Of a DNA stretch of 7,155 nt, positions 1 to 6,303 are shown one piece after another. The stretch's first letter is position 1. Each line of letters opens with the position of its first letter. The notes under the pieces were generated by a model. It was not told the DNA's origin. It ran no database searches and saw only the letters and a list, made by a program, of their open reading frames with translations. The DNA is taken from NCBI GenBank assembly GCA_023416545.1, contig JAEZHO010000077.1, positions 1 to 7,155 of the forward strand. Direction: 5' to 3'. The position numbers were made by a program, and so were the translations under genes. This DNA is from Pseudomonadota bacterium (lineage in GTDB: Bacteria > Pseudomonadota > Alphaproteobacteria > Rhizobiales > Rhizobiaceae).

Positions 1-182
1 GTCCGTCGTAGCTGAATCGCGGTAGACTGGTGTAATCCGTGGCGGCCGCCCTCGAAGTCCCGGATCGTGCTCCGGGAGACGCTGGATCGCTCGGAGAGTT
101 GCTGTTGCGTCCAGTCCAGCAGACCCCGTGCAGCCCGACACAAGGCTGGTGTGATTACGGTGTCTTTGGTGGCTTGACCCAT
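1..182 (-). CDS. XRE/Cro-family helix-turn-helix transcriptional regulator, partial (C-terminus beyond left edge)
   Basis: Reading the minus strand from ATG at 182-180 gives 60 uninterrupted codons to the window edge. The product shows a Cro/C1-type DNA-binding fold. The stretch ITPALCRAARGLLDWTQQQL (residues 10-29) matches helix 1 and the start of helix 2. SERSSVSRSTIRDFEGGR (30-47) gives the turn and recognition helix, with the usual Thr-Ile-Arg-Asp-Phe-Glu pattern. Small alphaproteobacterial XRE proteins of roughly 70-100 residues commonly open with this ITPAxCRAARGLLxW motif, so perhaps 10-40 residues are missing. The ATG is supported by AGGAG (194-190) seven bases upstream; a GTG directly before it is a less likely start. 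The gene is divergent from the antiporter operon with under 50 bases between starts, so it may control itself and the operon. That role is inference. No effector domain is visible. Confidence 0.8.
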   Translation of the reverse strand, partial: MGQATKDTVITPALCRAARGLLDWTQQQLSERSSVSRSTIRDFEGGRHGLHQSTAIQLRR

Positions 183-202
183 CACAAATCTCCTACCATA
201 TT
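174..202 (+). promoter_or_regulatory. Candidate sigma70-type promoter for the pha operon
   Basis: TTGACC at 174-179 matches five of six bases of the TTGACA -35 consensus. It is followed after exactly 17 bases by CATATT at 197-202, four of six against TATAAT. Transcription would start near 208-211, about 20 bases before the proposed TTG start of phaAB. The -35 box overlaps the first codons of the divergent XRE gene. Motif match only; short boxes like this arise by chance. Confidence 0.4.
190..194 (-). promoter_or_regulatory. Ribosome binding site of the XRE regulator
   Basis: The minus strand reads AGGAG here, followed by a seven-base spacer (ATTTGTG) and ATG at 182. It is a near-ideal Shine-Dalgarno sequence and fixes the start of the divergent regulator. 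It supports this short edge ORF being a real gene. Confidence 0.7.
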
Positions 203-223
203 GAAGCATATAGCCCATTTGGG
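197..223. promoter_or_regulatory. Possible operator elements in the divergent intergenic region
   Basis: CATAT occurs at 197-201 and again at 207-211, ten bases apart, one DNA helical turn. Just downstream CCCA-TT-TGGG at 214-223 is a perfect ten-base inverted repeat with a two-base centre. Both lie between the divergent starts, where a regulator could block either promoter. The 46 bases from 183 to 228 are about 43 percent GC, well below the genes on either side. Such short elements can arise by chance, so this is a pointer only. Confidence 0.2.
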
Positions 224-235
224 GCGATTTGCGAA
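207..235 (-). promoter_or_regulatory. Candidate promoter for the divergent XRE regulator
   Basis: On the minus strand TTCGCA (235-230; four of six against TTGACA) is followed after 17 bases by TATATG (212-207; four of six against TATAAT). It would give a leader of about 20 bases before the XRE ATG. It lies face to face with the candidate plus-strand promoter, so the two transcription start regions would overlap. Weak evidence, offered as the best candidate in a very short space. Confidence 0.25.
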
Positions 236-3183
236 GCCATGACGGGAAACAAGGTATTGGGATAACCACCGAAGCCGCACTTCTCCTTCTTGCCGTCGCG
301 CTGCCCTTCGTCGGCAGCGTGGTCGTCGCACTCGCATTGCGGACGGATTCGAAGCTGTTGCCTGCCTCCATAGCCGGGGCAGTCTGCGCTTGCGTCATCA
401 TTGCAACCGCTGCCCTTTATCCCGCCATAGCGGCAGGGGAGGTGGTGCGCCTGGAAATCCCGTGGCTGCCGCAGCTGGGGATAAACTTCACCCTGCGGAT
501 GGATGGCCTCGCCTGGCTGTTTTCCATGCTGGTTGCGATCATCGGCCTGCTGGTGGTGCTTTACGCCCGCTACTACATGTCGGACCAGGATCCGGTTCCG
601 CGTTTCTTTTCCTTCTTTCTCGCGTTCATGGGCTCGATGCTGGGGATCCTGATCTCCGGCAACGTCATCCTGCTGTCCATCTTCTGGGAACTGACGAGCC
701 TCTCGTCGTTCATGCTGATCAGCTACTGGCACCACAATCCCGCCGCCAGGGATGGTGCGCGCATGGCGCTGACGATCACGGCAACGGGCGGCTTCTGCCT
801 GCTTGTCGGCCTGTTGATCCTAGGCTCGATCGTTGGCAGCTACGAGCTCGACGCCATCCTTGCCGCCGGCGACCAGATCCGCGCCCATCCGCTCTACCTG
901 ACGGCCTTGGTGCTCGTCCTGGTGGGCGCATTCACCAAGAGCGCGCAGTTTCCGTTCCACTTCTGGCTGCCTTCGGCGATGGCGGCTCCGACGCCCGTAT
1001 CCGCGTACCTCCATTCGGCGACCATGGTGAAAGCGGGCGTGTTCCTGCTCGTCCGAATGTCGCCGGCGTTGTCGGGGACCTATGAGTGGTATCTTCTGGT
1101 CGGCGTCGCCGGCGTCACCACCCTCGTGCTCGGCGCCTATTTCGCGATGTTCCAGCAGGACCTGAAGGGACTGCTCGCCTACTCGACCATCAGCCACCTC
1201 GGGCTGATCACCACCCTGATCAGCCTGGATAGTCCGCTGGCAACGGTCGCCGCGATCTTCCACATGGTCAACCATGCGACATTCAAGGCGTCTCTGTTCA
1301 TGGCCGCGGGGATCATCGACCATGAGACGGGCACGCGCGACATCCGCAAGCTCGGCGGGCTCCTGAAATACCTGCCCATAACCGGCCGGCTCGCGATGAT
1401 CGCCAGTGCGGCCATGGCCGGCGTGCCGCTCCTGAACGGCTTCCTCTCCAAGGAAATGTTCTTCGCGGAATCGGTGGAGACGCACGCCGACTCGATGATG
1501 GATGCGGCGCTTCCCTATTTCGCGGTCGTTGCCAGTGCATTCAGCGTCGCATACTCCCTGCGCTTCATCCATGCGGTCTTCTTTGGGCCGTTCCGCGCGG
1601 ATCTGCCGAAGGGGATACCCCACGAGCCGCCGCACTGGATGCGCTTCCCGATCGAGTTCCTCGTGGTCGCCTGTCTCGTCGTCGGCATCATACCCAACAT
1701 CACCATCGGACCGTTTCTCCACGTGGCGGCGGCGAGCGTGCTTGGCCAGACAATGCCGCACTACAGCCTCTCCGTCTGGCACGGCTTCAACACGCCGCTG
1801 CTGATGAGCGGGCTTGCGCTTGCGGCCGGCGTTGCGATCTACCTCCTCTTCCGGGGGTATCTCGCGAAATGCGAGGACGGTCCGCCGCTCTTCCGCCATC
1901 TCCGGGGTCACCGCATCTTCGAGCGCATCCTGGTGACCGTCTCATGGCGCTGGGCAAGAGGGCTGGAAGCGCGTCTCGGCACGCGATCGCTTCAGCCGCA
2001 GCTGCGCTGGGTCACATTTATCGGCTTCCTTGCCGCGCTCTTGCCGCTCTATCTCTCCGGCTTCCAGTCGCGGATGATCGAGCCATCCCGTATAGACTTG
2101 CCGTTCTCCGGCCTCTGGATCATCGGCTCCTGCCTGGCCGTCGGCACGGCGTATCTGGCCAAGTATCACCGACTGGCGTCGCTGGTCATGCTCGGCGGCG
2201 TGGGCCTCATCGTCTGCATGACCTTCGTCTGGCTTTCGGCCCCCGATCTTGCCATCACGCAGCTTCTCGTCGAAATCGTCACCACGGTTCTCATCCTGCT
2301 CGGCCTGCGCTGGCTTCCCAAGCGCACGGAGGAATTGAAGGATGAACTGACCTATCGGGCACGGTTCAGACGCTTCCGCGACTTCGCGCTGGCGGTGGTC
2401 TGCGGCGTCGGGATGGCCTTCGTGGCCTATGCGGTCATGACGATGAGCGTTCCGGATGCGATCGCGAACTTCTTCATCGAGAATGCCTACAGCCAGGGCG
2501 GTGGTCGAAACATCGTCAACGTGATCCTCGTCGATTTCCGCGGCTTCGACACGCTGGGTGAAATCACCGTGCTCGGCATCGTCGCGCTGACCGTCTACGC
2601 GCTGCTGCGACGTTTCCGTCCCGCCCCGGACAGTATCGAGCCTCCGGAGCAGCAGAGGGTGCAGACCGCGTTCGATCAGCAGCAGCCCGAGCGGACGGAA
2701 GGGGACACGGCCCGCGACTACCTGCTCGTGCCCTCCGTCATCATGCAATGGCTGTTCCCGGTCATCATCACCTTCGCGATCTACATCTTCATGCGCGGGC
2801 ATGACCTGCCGGGCGGCGGCTTCTCCGCGGGGCTCGCCATGTCGATCGCCTTCCTCCTCCAGTATCTCGCCGGCGGTACGCGATGGGCCGAGGAGCGCAT
2901 CCGCATCCTGCCGCTCAGGTGGATGGGGTCCGGCCTGCTCGTGGCCACCGCGACGGGAATGGGGGCATGGCTGCTCGAATATCCGTTCCTGACGTCCCAT
3001 TCGCGTTATCTCGAACTTCCGCTCATAGGCAAGGTGCCGGCGGCGACGGCAATGCTGTTCGACCTCGGCGTCTTCATGCTGGTCGTCGGATCGACGGTCC
3101 TCATCCTCGTCGCGCTGGCCCACCAGTCGATCCGCATCAACCGCCTGAACGCACTCGAGAAGAAAGCGGAGGATGCCGGCTGA
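229..3183 (+). CDS. phaAB: Pha/Mrp-type monovalent cation/H+ antiporter, fused subunit A-subunit B
   Basis: A 984-residue polytopic inner-membrane protein joining the largest antiporter subunit to the MnhB subunit. Residues about 15-520 form the NuoL/ND5-like proton-translocating part. Visible there are FWELTSLSSF (Glu154, TM5 type), TKSAQFPFHFWLP (Lys237), YLHSATMVKAG (His262, Lys268), HMVNHATFKAS (Lys353) and GFLSKEMFF (Lys408). The MrpA-specific tail has an MbhD-like part, SAPDLAITQLLVE (Asp673, Glu682), and an MbhE-like part, ILVDFRGFDTLGEITVLG (Asp769, Glu778). A hydrophilic Gln/Glu-rich linker (about 803-830) leads to an MnhB domain (about 830-970) with the signature GHDLPGGGFSAGL (858-869) and four hydrophobic segments. 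Bacillus encodes A and B separately; the fusion is usual for rhizobial pha loci. The start is uncertain: an in-frame TAG lies at 211-213, no ATG or GTG precedes the first membrane helix, and TTG at 229 has only a weak GGGG four bases upstream. Transported ion (Na+ or K+) is not determinable here. Confidence 0.93.
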   Translation: MRSHDGKQGIGITTEAALLLLAVALPFVGSVVVALALRTDSKLLPASIAGAVCACVIIATAALYPAIAAGEVVRLEIPWLPQLGINFTLRMDGLAWLFSMLVAIIGLLVVLYARYYMSDQDPVPRFFSFFLAFMGSMLGILISGNVILLSIFWELTSLSSFMLISYWHHNPAARDGARMALTITATGGFCLLVGLLILGSIVGSYELDAILAAGDQIRAHPLYLTALVLVLVGAFTKSAQFPFHFWLPSAMAAPTPVSAYLHSATMVKAGVFLLVRMSPALSGTYEWYLLVGVAGVTTLVLGAYFAMFQQDLKGLLAYSTISHLGLITTLISLDSPLATVAAIFHMVNHATFKASLFMAAGIIDHETGTRDIRKLGGLLKYLPITGRLAMIASAAMAGVPLLNGFLSKEMFFAESVETHADSMMDAALPYFAVVASAFSVAYSLRFIHAVFFGPFRADLPKGIPHEPPHWMRFPIEFLVVACLVVGIIPNITIGPFLHVAAASVLGQTMPHYSLSVWHGFNTPLLMSGLALAAGVAIYLLFRGYLAKCEDGPPLFRHLRGHRIFERILVTVSWRWARGLEARLGTRSLQPQLRWVTFIGFLAALLPLYLSGFQSRMIEPSRIDLPFSGLWIIGSCLAVGTAYLAKYHRLASLVMLGGVGLIVCMTFVWLSAPDLAITQLLVEIVTTVLILLGLRWLPKRTEELKDELTYRARFRRFRDFALAVVCGVGMAFVAYAVMTMSVPDAIANFFIENAYSQGGGRNIVNVILVDFRGFDTLGEITVLGIVALTVYALLRRFRPAPDSIEPPEQQRVQTAFDQQQPERTEGDTARDYLLVPSVIMQWLFPVIITFAIYIFMRGHDLPGGGFSAGLAMSIAFLLQYLAGGTRWAEERIRILPLRWMGSGLLVATATGMGAWLLEYPFLTSHSRYLELPLIGKVPAATAMLFDLGVFMLVVGSTVLILVALAHQSIRINRLNALEKKAEDAG

Positions 3184-3521
3184 TGGAATTCGTCCTCTCC
3201 ATTGCGATCGGCATCATGACCGGCTGCGGCGTCTGGCTGCTCCTGCGTCCACGCACTTACCAGGTGATCGTCGGCCTCTCGCTCCTTTCCTACGCCGTCA
3301 ACCTTTTCATCTTCGGCGTTGGAGGCGTGAAGTCGGACGAGCCGCCGCTGCTGATGGACGGCGTTTCGACCGCGGCGATCAGCGACCCCGTTCCGCAGGC
3401 GCTGGTTCTCACCGCAATCGTGATCGGCTTTGCGACGACGGCGCTGTTCCTCGTGGTCCTCCTCGCCTCCCGCGGGCTGACGGGAAGCGACCATGTCGAC
3501 GGCAGGAACGACCTACGATGA
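3183..3521 (+). CDS. phaC: Pha/Mrp-type cation/H+ antiporter subunit C (NuoK-like)
   Basis: A 112-residue membrane protein with three hydrophobic segments (about 3-21, 27-48 and 72-95), homologous to NuoK of complex I. Family hallmarks are LLRPRTYQVIVGLSLLSYAVN (part of residues 20-40) and DPVPQALVLTAIVIGFA (68-84), the latter holding the conserved Thr77 and Gly82 positions that matter in other MrpC proteins. In the assembled complex it sits among the small subunits near the PhaA tail. ATG at 3183 shares its first base with the phaAB stop (TGATG). GGAGG at 3168-3172 lies ten bases upstream, so translation is probably coupled to phaAB. Length is normal for the family, and the short polar C-terminus is not conserved as far as I know. 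Confidence 0.93.
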   Translation: MEFVLSIAIGIMTGCGVWLLLRPRTYQVIVGLSLLSYAVNLFIFGVGGVKSDEPPLLMDGVSTAAISDPVPQALVLTAIVIGFATTALFLVVLLASRGLTGSDHVDGRNDLR

Positions 3522-5146
3522 TGCACTGGTCCCAACATCTCATCATTCTGCCGATCCTCCTGCCGCTCATCGCGGGCGCCGCCCTCCTGTTCATCGCCGA
3601 ACGGCAGCGCGTCCTGAAATCGATGGTGTCGCTTGCGAGTTGCGTCGCGCTGGCAGCGGTTTCGCTTCTGCTCGTCGGCGTGGTGGGCACAGACGGCAGT
3701 TTCGACGGGGTCTACCTGGTCGGAAACTGGGCCTCTCCCTTCGGTATCGTCCTGGTGCTGGATCGCCTCTCCGCCCTCATGGTGGCGCTTGCGGCGGTAC
3801 TGTCGGTGCCGGTGCTGATCTTCTCCCTCTCCCGGTGGCACTCGGCGGGGGCGCACTTCCACAGCCTCTACCAGTTTCTGCTGATGGGACTGAACGGCGC
3901 CTTCCTGACCGGCGACCTGTTCAACCTCTTCGTCTTCTTCGAGGTGATGCTCGCGGCCTCCTACGGTCTTCTGCTGCATGGCTCGGGCCCGCTGCGCGTC
4001 AAGGCCGGCCTCCACTACATCGCCGTGAACCTGGCCGCGGCGCTCCTGTTCCTGATCGGCGTCAGCCTGATCTACGGGACGGCCGGCACGCTCAACATGG
4101 CCGATCTCGCGGCCCGCATTCCCAACATCGAGCCTGATCGCCGGATGCTGATGGAAGCCGGAGCAGCGGTTCTCGGGGTCGCCTTCCTTGTCAAGGCGGG
4201 GATGTGGCCCCTCTGCTTCTGGCTGCCGAGCGCCTACAGCGTGGCCGCCGCCCCGGTGGCGGCGATCTTCTCGCTGATGAGCAAGGTGGGCATCTACATC
4301 ATCCTGCGCCTGGTCATGCTCCTCTTCTCCGACGGGCCGTCCGCCGGTTTCGGGTCGAGCATACTCCTCTATGGCGGCATGGTGACGCTTACCTTCGGCA
4401 TCATCGGCGTCCTTGCCTCACAGGCACTGGCCCGGATCGGTGCCTATTCGGTGCTAGTCTCCTCCGGTACCCTTCTTGCGGTGATCGGCCTCAACGACGC
4501 GGCGGCGACCTCCGGCGCGCTTCTCTACCTGCTCAGTTCCACACTGACGCTTGGCGCATTCTTCCTGCTGGTCGAACTGGTCGAGCGATGCCAGGGCGCG
4601 GGCGCCTCTGTGCTTGCCGTCACCATGGAAGCCTATGGCGATGCGGACGAGGACATTCCCGAGGAACTGGACGGCGTGACCATGCCGGGGACGCTGGCGA
4701 TGCTGGGCGTCTGCTTCGCCGCCTGCACGATCCTGCTTGCGGGCCTGCCGCCGCTTTCCGGTTTCGTCGCCAAGCTCGGCATCCTGTCTGCCATCATCGG
4801 GACGGGATCGATCGGCGTGCCTCCGTCGGGTCCGGCCTTGGCGGTCGCAGCGCTCGTCGTGCTTGCCGGGCTCTCCACGCTGATCGCCCTGACTCGCGCG
4901 GGCATCCGGACCTTCTGGAGCTCCATCGAGATCACCGTGCCGCGCGTTCTCGTGGTCGAGGTCGTCCCGGTCCTGGCGCTTCTCGGGCTTCTGGCGACGC
5001 TGACGGTATATGCCGGACCCGCGCTGGCCTACATGGAGGCGGCCGTGCGCTCGGCGTCCAAGCCCGGAACCTATCTGGACGAGGTCATGGGAACGAAGCC
5101 GCTGCCATCGTGGCGGGACCTCCAGCGGCAAGCGGAAGGAGACTGA
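3518..5146 (+). CDS. phaD: Pha/Mrp-type cation/H+ antiporter subunit D (NuoM/NuoN-like)
   Basis: A 542-residue antiporter-like subunit, mostly hydrophobic and of the length expected for about 14 membrane helices. Ion-path residues are in place: Glu142 in NLFVFFEVMLAASYGLL, Lys226 in AFLVKAGMWPLCFWLPSAYS, Lys256 in SLMSKVGIY and Lys419 in LSGFVAKLG. In the family the Glu and first Lys are required for activity. A charged loop, YGDADEDIPEELDG (about 373-386), separates the front and rear helix bundles. The reading frame stays open far upstream inside phaC, but similarity begins at the tandem ATG ATG at 3518/3521. The first ATG overlaps the phaC stop as ATGA, and AGGAA at 3504-3508 is a fair ribosome site. 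With PhaA it supplies the two proton-pathway modules of the complex. Confidence 0.94.
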   Translation: MMHWSQHLIILPILLPLIAGAALLFIAERQRVLKSMVSLASCVALAAVSLLLVGVVGTDGSFDGVYLVGNWASPFGIVLVLDRLSALMVALAAVLSVPVLIFSLSRWHSAGAHFHSLYQFLLMGLNGAFLTGDLFNLFVFFEVMLAASYGLLLHGSGPLRVKAGLHYIAVNLAAALLFLIGVSLIYGTAGTLNMADLAARIPNIEPDRRMLMEAGAAVLGVAFLVKAGMWPLCFWLPSAYSVAAAPVAAIFSLMSKVGIYIILRLVMLLFSDGPSAGFGSSILLYGGMVTLTFGIIGVLASQALARIGAYSVLVSSGTLLAVIGLNDAAATSGALLYLLSSTLTLGAFFLLVELVERCQGAGASVLAVTMEAYGDADEDIPEELDGVTMPGTLAMLGVCFAACTILLAGLPPLSGFVAKLGILSAIIGTGSIGVPPSGPALAVAALVVLAGLSTLIALTRAGIRTFWSSIEITVPRVLVVEVVPVLALLGLLATLTVYAGPALAYMEAAVRSASKPGTYLDEVMGTKPLPSWRDLQRQAEGD

Positions 5147-5149
5147 CCG

Positions 5150-5626
5150 ATGTTTCCCTATCCGCTCCTCACCGTCGCGCTTCTCCTGATGTGGCTGCTT
5201 CTGACCAGCTTCAGCATCGGCAACGTCATTCTCGGTGGTACGGTCGCCGTCTTCGCCTCGTGGACCATGGCGGCGCTGAAGCCGAGCAAGCCCCGGCTGC
5301 GCAAATGGTACCTGATACCAAAGCTGTTCGCGATCGTGATGATTGACGTCGTTCGTTCAAACCTGGCGGTCTGCTGGATCATCCTGCGAGGCCGCCCGCC
5401 CGGCCGGCACTCCTCTTTCATCAACCTGCCGCTCGACATCGATGACCCGACGGCGCTCGCCGTTCTTGCCGTCATCCTGACCAGCACCCCGGGATCCGCA
5501 TGGCTGGAGTATGACTCGCGGGAACGCTCGGTGCTGATCCATGTCTTCGACCTGGCGGACGAAGCGGAATGGCGAGACCTCATCAAGAACCGCTACGAGA
5601 AGCTGTTGATGGAGATATTCGCATGA
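5150..5626 (+). CDS. phaE: Pha/Mrp-type cation/H+ antiporter subunit E
   Basis: A 158-residue MnhE-family subunit, normal length. The first 80 or so residues are hydrophobic (segments about 5-42 and 52-78). The rest is a cytoplasmic-type domain with the conserved LTSTPGSAWLEYD (110-122) and a charged C-terminal helix, DEAEWRDLIKNRYEKLL. Thr113-Pro114 falls at the Thr-Pro pair reported as important in Bacillus MrpE. MrpE proteins are needed for full activity or assembly rather than being an obvious ion channel. The start at ATG 5150 is well supported: AAGGAG at 5136-5141 sits eight bases upstream. It is the only junction in the operon with a gap (three bases) instead of an overlap, and it carries its own strong ribosome site. 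Confidence 0.93.
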   Translation: MFPYPLLTVALLLMWLLLTSFSIGNVILGGTVAVFASWTMAALKPSKPRLRKWYLIPKLFAIVMIDVVRSNLAVCWIILRGRPPGRHSSFINLPLDIDDPTALAVLAVILTSTPGSAWLEYDSRERSVLIHVFDLADEAEWRDLIKNRYEKLLMEIFA

Positions 5627-5904
5627 GCGCAATCATCATCTTCACCGCCGTCAGCCTTGCGCAGATCATGCTGATGATCGCGATGGCCGTCGCCTCGGTC
5701 CGGATGTTCTACGGCCCGCGCGCGCAGGACCGGATCATCGGCCTCGATGCGCTCTACGTGAACGCGATGCTGCTTCTCGCGACATTCGGCATCGGGACCG
5801 GAAGGACCGTCTATTTCGAGGCCTCGCTCGTGATCGGCCTGCTCGGCTTCGTGGCGACGGTGGCGCTGGCGAAATTCCTGATGCGCGGGGAGGTCATCGA
5901 ATGA
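5623..5904 (+). CDS. phaF: Pha/Mrp-type cation/H+ antiporter subunit F
   Basis: A 93-residue protein with three hydrophobic segments (about 3-27, 40-57 and 63-85). The MnhF signature runs from SVRMFYGPRAQDRIIGLDALY (within 25-45) with Asp36 and Asp42, followed by GLLGFVATVALAKFL near the end. Asp in this signature is conserved in MrpF and lies near the proposed sodium path in structures of the complex. The open frame extends upstream to 5569, but homology, the ATGA overlap with the phaE stop (5623-5626) and GGAG at 5611-5614, eight bases away, fix the start at 5623. Its short size and composition are typical, with no sign of decay. Confidence 0.93.
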   Translation: MSAIIIFTAVSLAQIMLMIAMAVASVRMFYGPRAQDRIIGLDALYVNAMLLLATFGIGTGRTVYFEASLVIGLLGFVATVALAKFLMRGEVIE

Positions 5905-6290
5905 TCTATTCGGCTGCCGACATCCCGCTGTGGGGAGCACTGCTCGTCGCCTTCTTCCTATTGGTGGGCGCGGGGCTTGCACTCGTCGGCGCAATCGGAT
6001 TCCTGCGCCTTCCCAACTTCTACGAGCGCCTCCACCCGCCGACACTGTCCACCAGCTGGGGTACGGGTGGCATCATGACGGCGTCGATCCTGTTCTTCAG
6101 CCTGGCGGGAGGCCGCATCGTCGCCCATGAGATACTCATCGGGCTGTTCATCACCATAACGACGCCGGTAACCTTCATGCTTCTGGCAAGGGCCGCGCTT
6201 CACCGCGACCGGTTCGAGAACAATCCCGTTGTGCCCGCCAAGGCAAGACTCGACGACGAGACGAAGGACGTTCCGCCGAAGGGTCCCTGA
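5901..6290 (+). CDS. phaG: Pha/Mrp-type cation/H+ antiporter subunit G
   Basis: The last subunit of the operon, 129 residues. Three hydrophobic segments (about 10-35, 55-70 and 76-97) carry the MnhG pattern: AIGFLRLPNFYERLHPPT (31-48), then GRIVAHEILIGLFITITTPV (71-90) with the conserved Pro89. The C-terminal 25 residues are hydrophilic and rich in Asp, Glu, Lys and Pro, a tail common in alphaproteobacterial PhaG but of no known role. ATG at 5901 overlaps the phaF stop as ATGA. GGGGAGG at 5887-5893 is the strongest ribosome site in the operon, seven bases upstream. The gene ends 13 bases before the stop of the convergent response regulator. Confidence 0.92.
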   Translation: MIYSAADIPLWGALLVAFFLLVGAGLALVGAIGFLRLPNFYERLHPPTLSTSWGTGGIMTASILFFSLAGGRIVAHEILIGLFITITTPVTFMLLARAALHRDRFENNPVVPAKARLDDETKDVPPKGP

Positions 6291-6303
6291 TCAAGGTTCC
6301 GAT

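Noticed and set aside
39..242. 67-codon plus-strand ORF at the left edge
   Set aside because: It lies opposite the XRE gene, has no ribosome site and no recognisable motif, and overlaps the phaAB start.
1942..3123. 393-codon open frame on the minus strand opposite phaAB, and a 363-codon one at 820-1911
   Set aside because: Products are rich in Arg, Glu, Asp, His and Gln with no domain signature, as expected from the antisense frame of GC-rich membrane-protein genes. The plus strand has strong family matches throughout.
2700..3183. A separate phaB gene starting inside the phaAB frame
   Set aside because: The frame is continuous with no stop between the A and B parts. I see no convincing ribosome site with a start codon just ahead of the MnhB domain.
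3173..3517. Upstream extension of the phaD frame from ATG at 3173, giving a 657-residue product
   Set aside because: The added part translates phaC in another frame into an Arg- and Pro-rich string with no similarity to PhaD. The family's N-terminus begins at 3518.
229..5146. phaAB and phaD as complex I subunits NuoL/NuoM/NuoN
   Set aside because: The antiporter-like folds are homologous, but the MbhD/MbhE-like tail, the MnhB domain and the phaC-E-F-G neighbours are specific to Mrp/Pha antiporters. No other nuo genes are present.
6281..6301. Partial hairpin around GGGTCCCTGATCAAGGTTCC as a terminator
   Set aside because: The stem is interrupted by mismatches, has only four firm GC pairs in two short blocks, and no T run follows.
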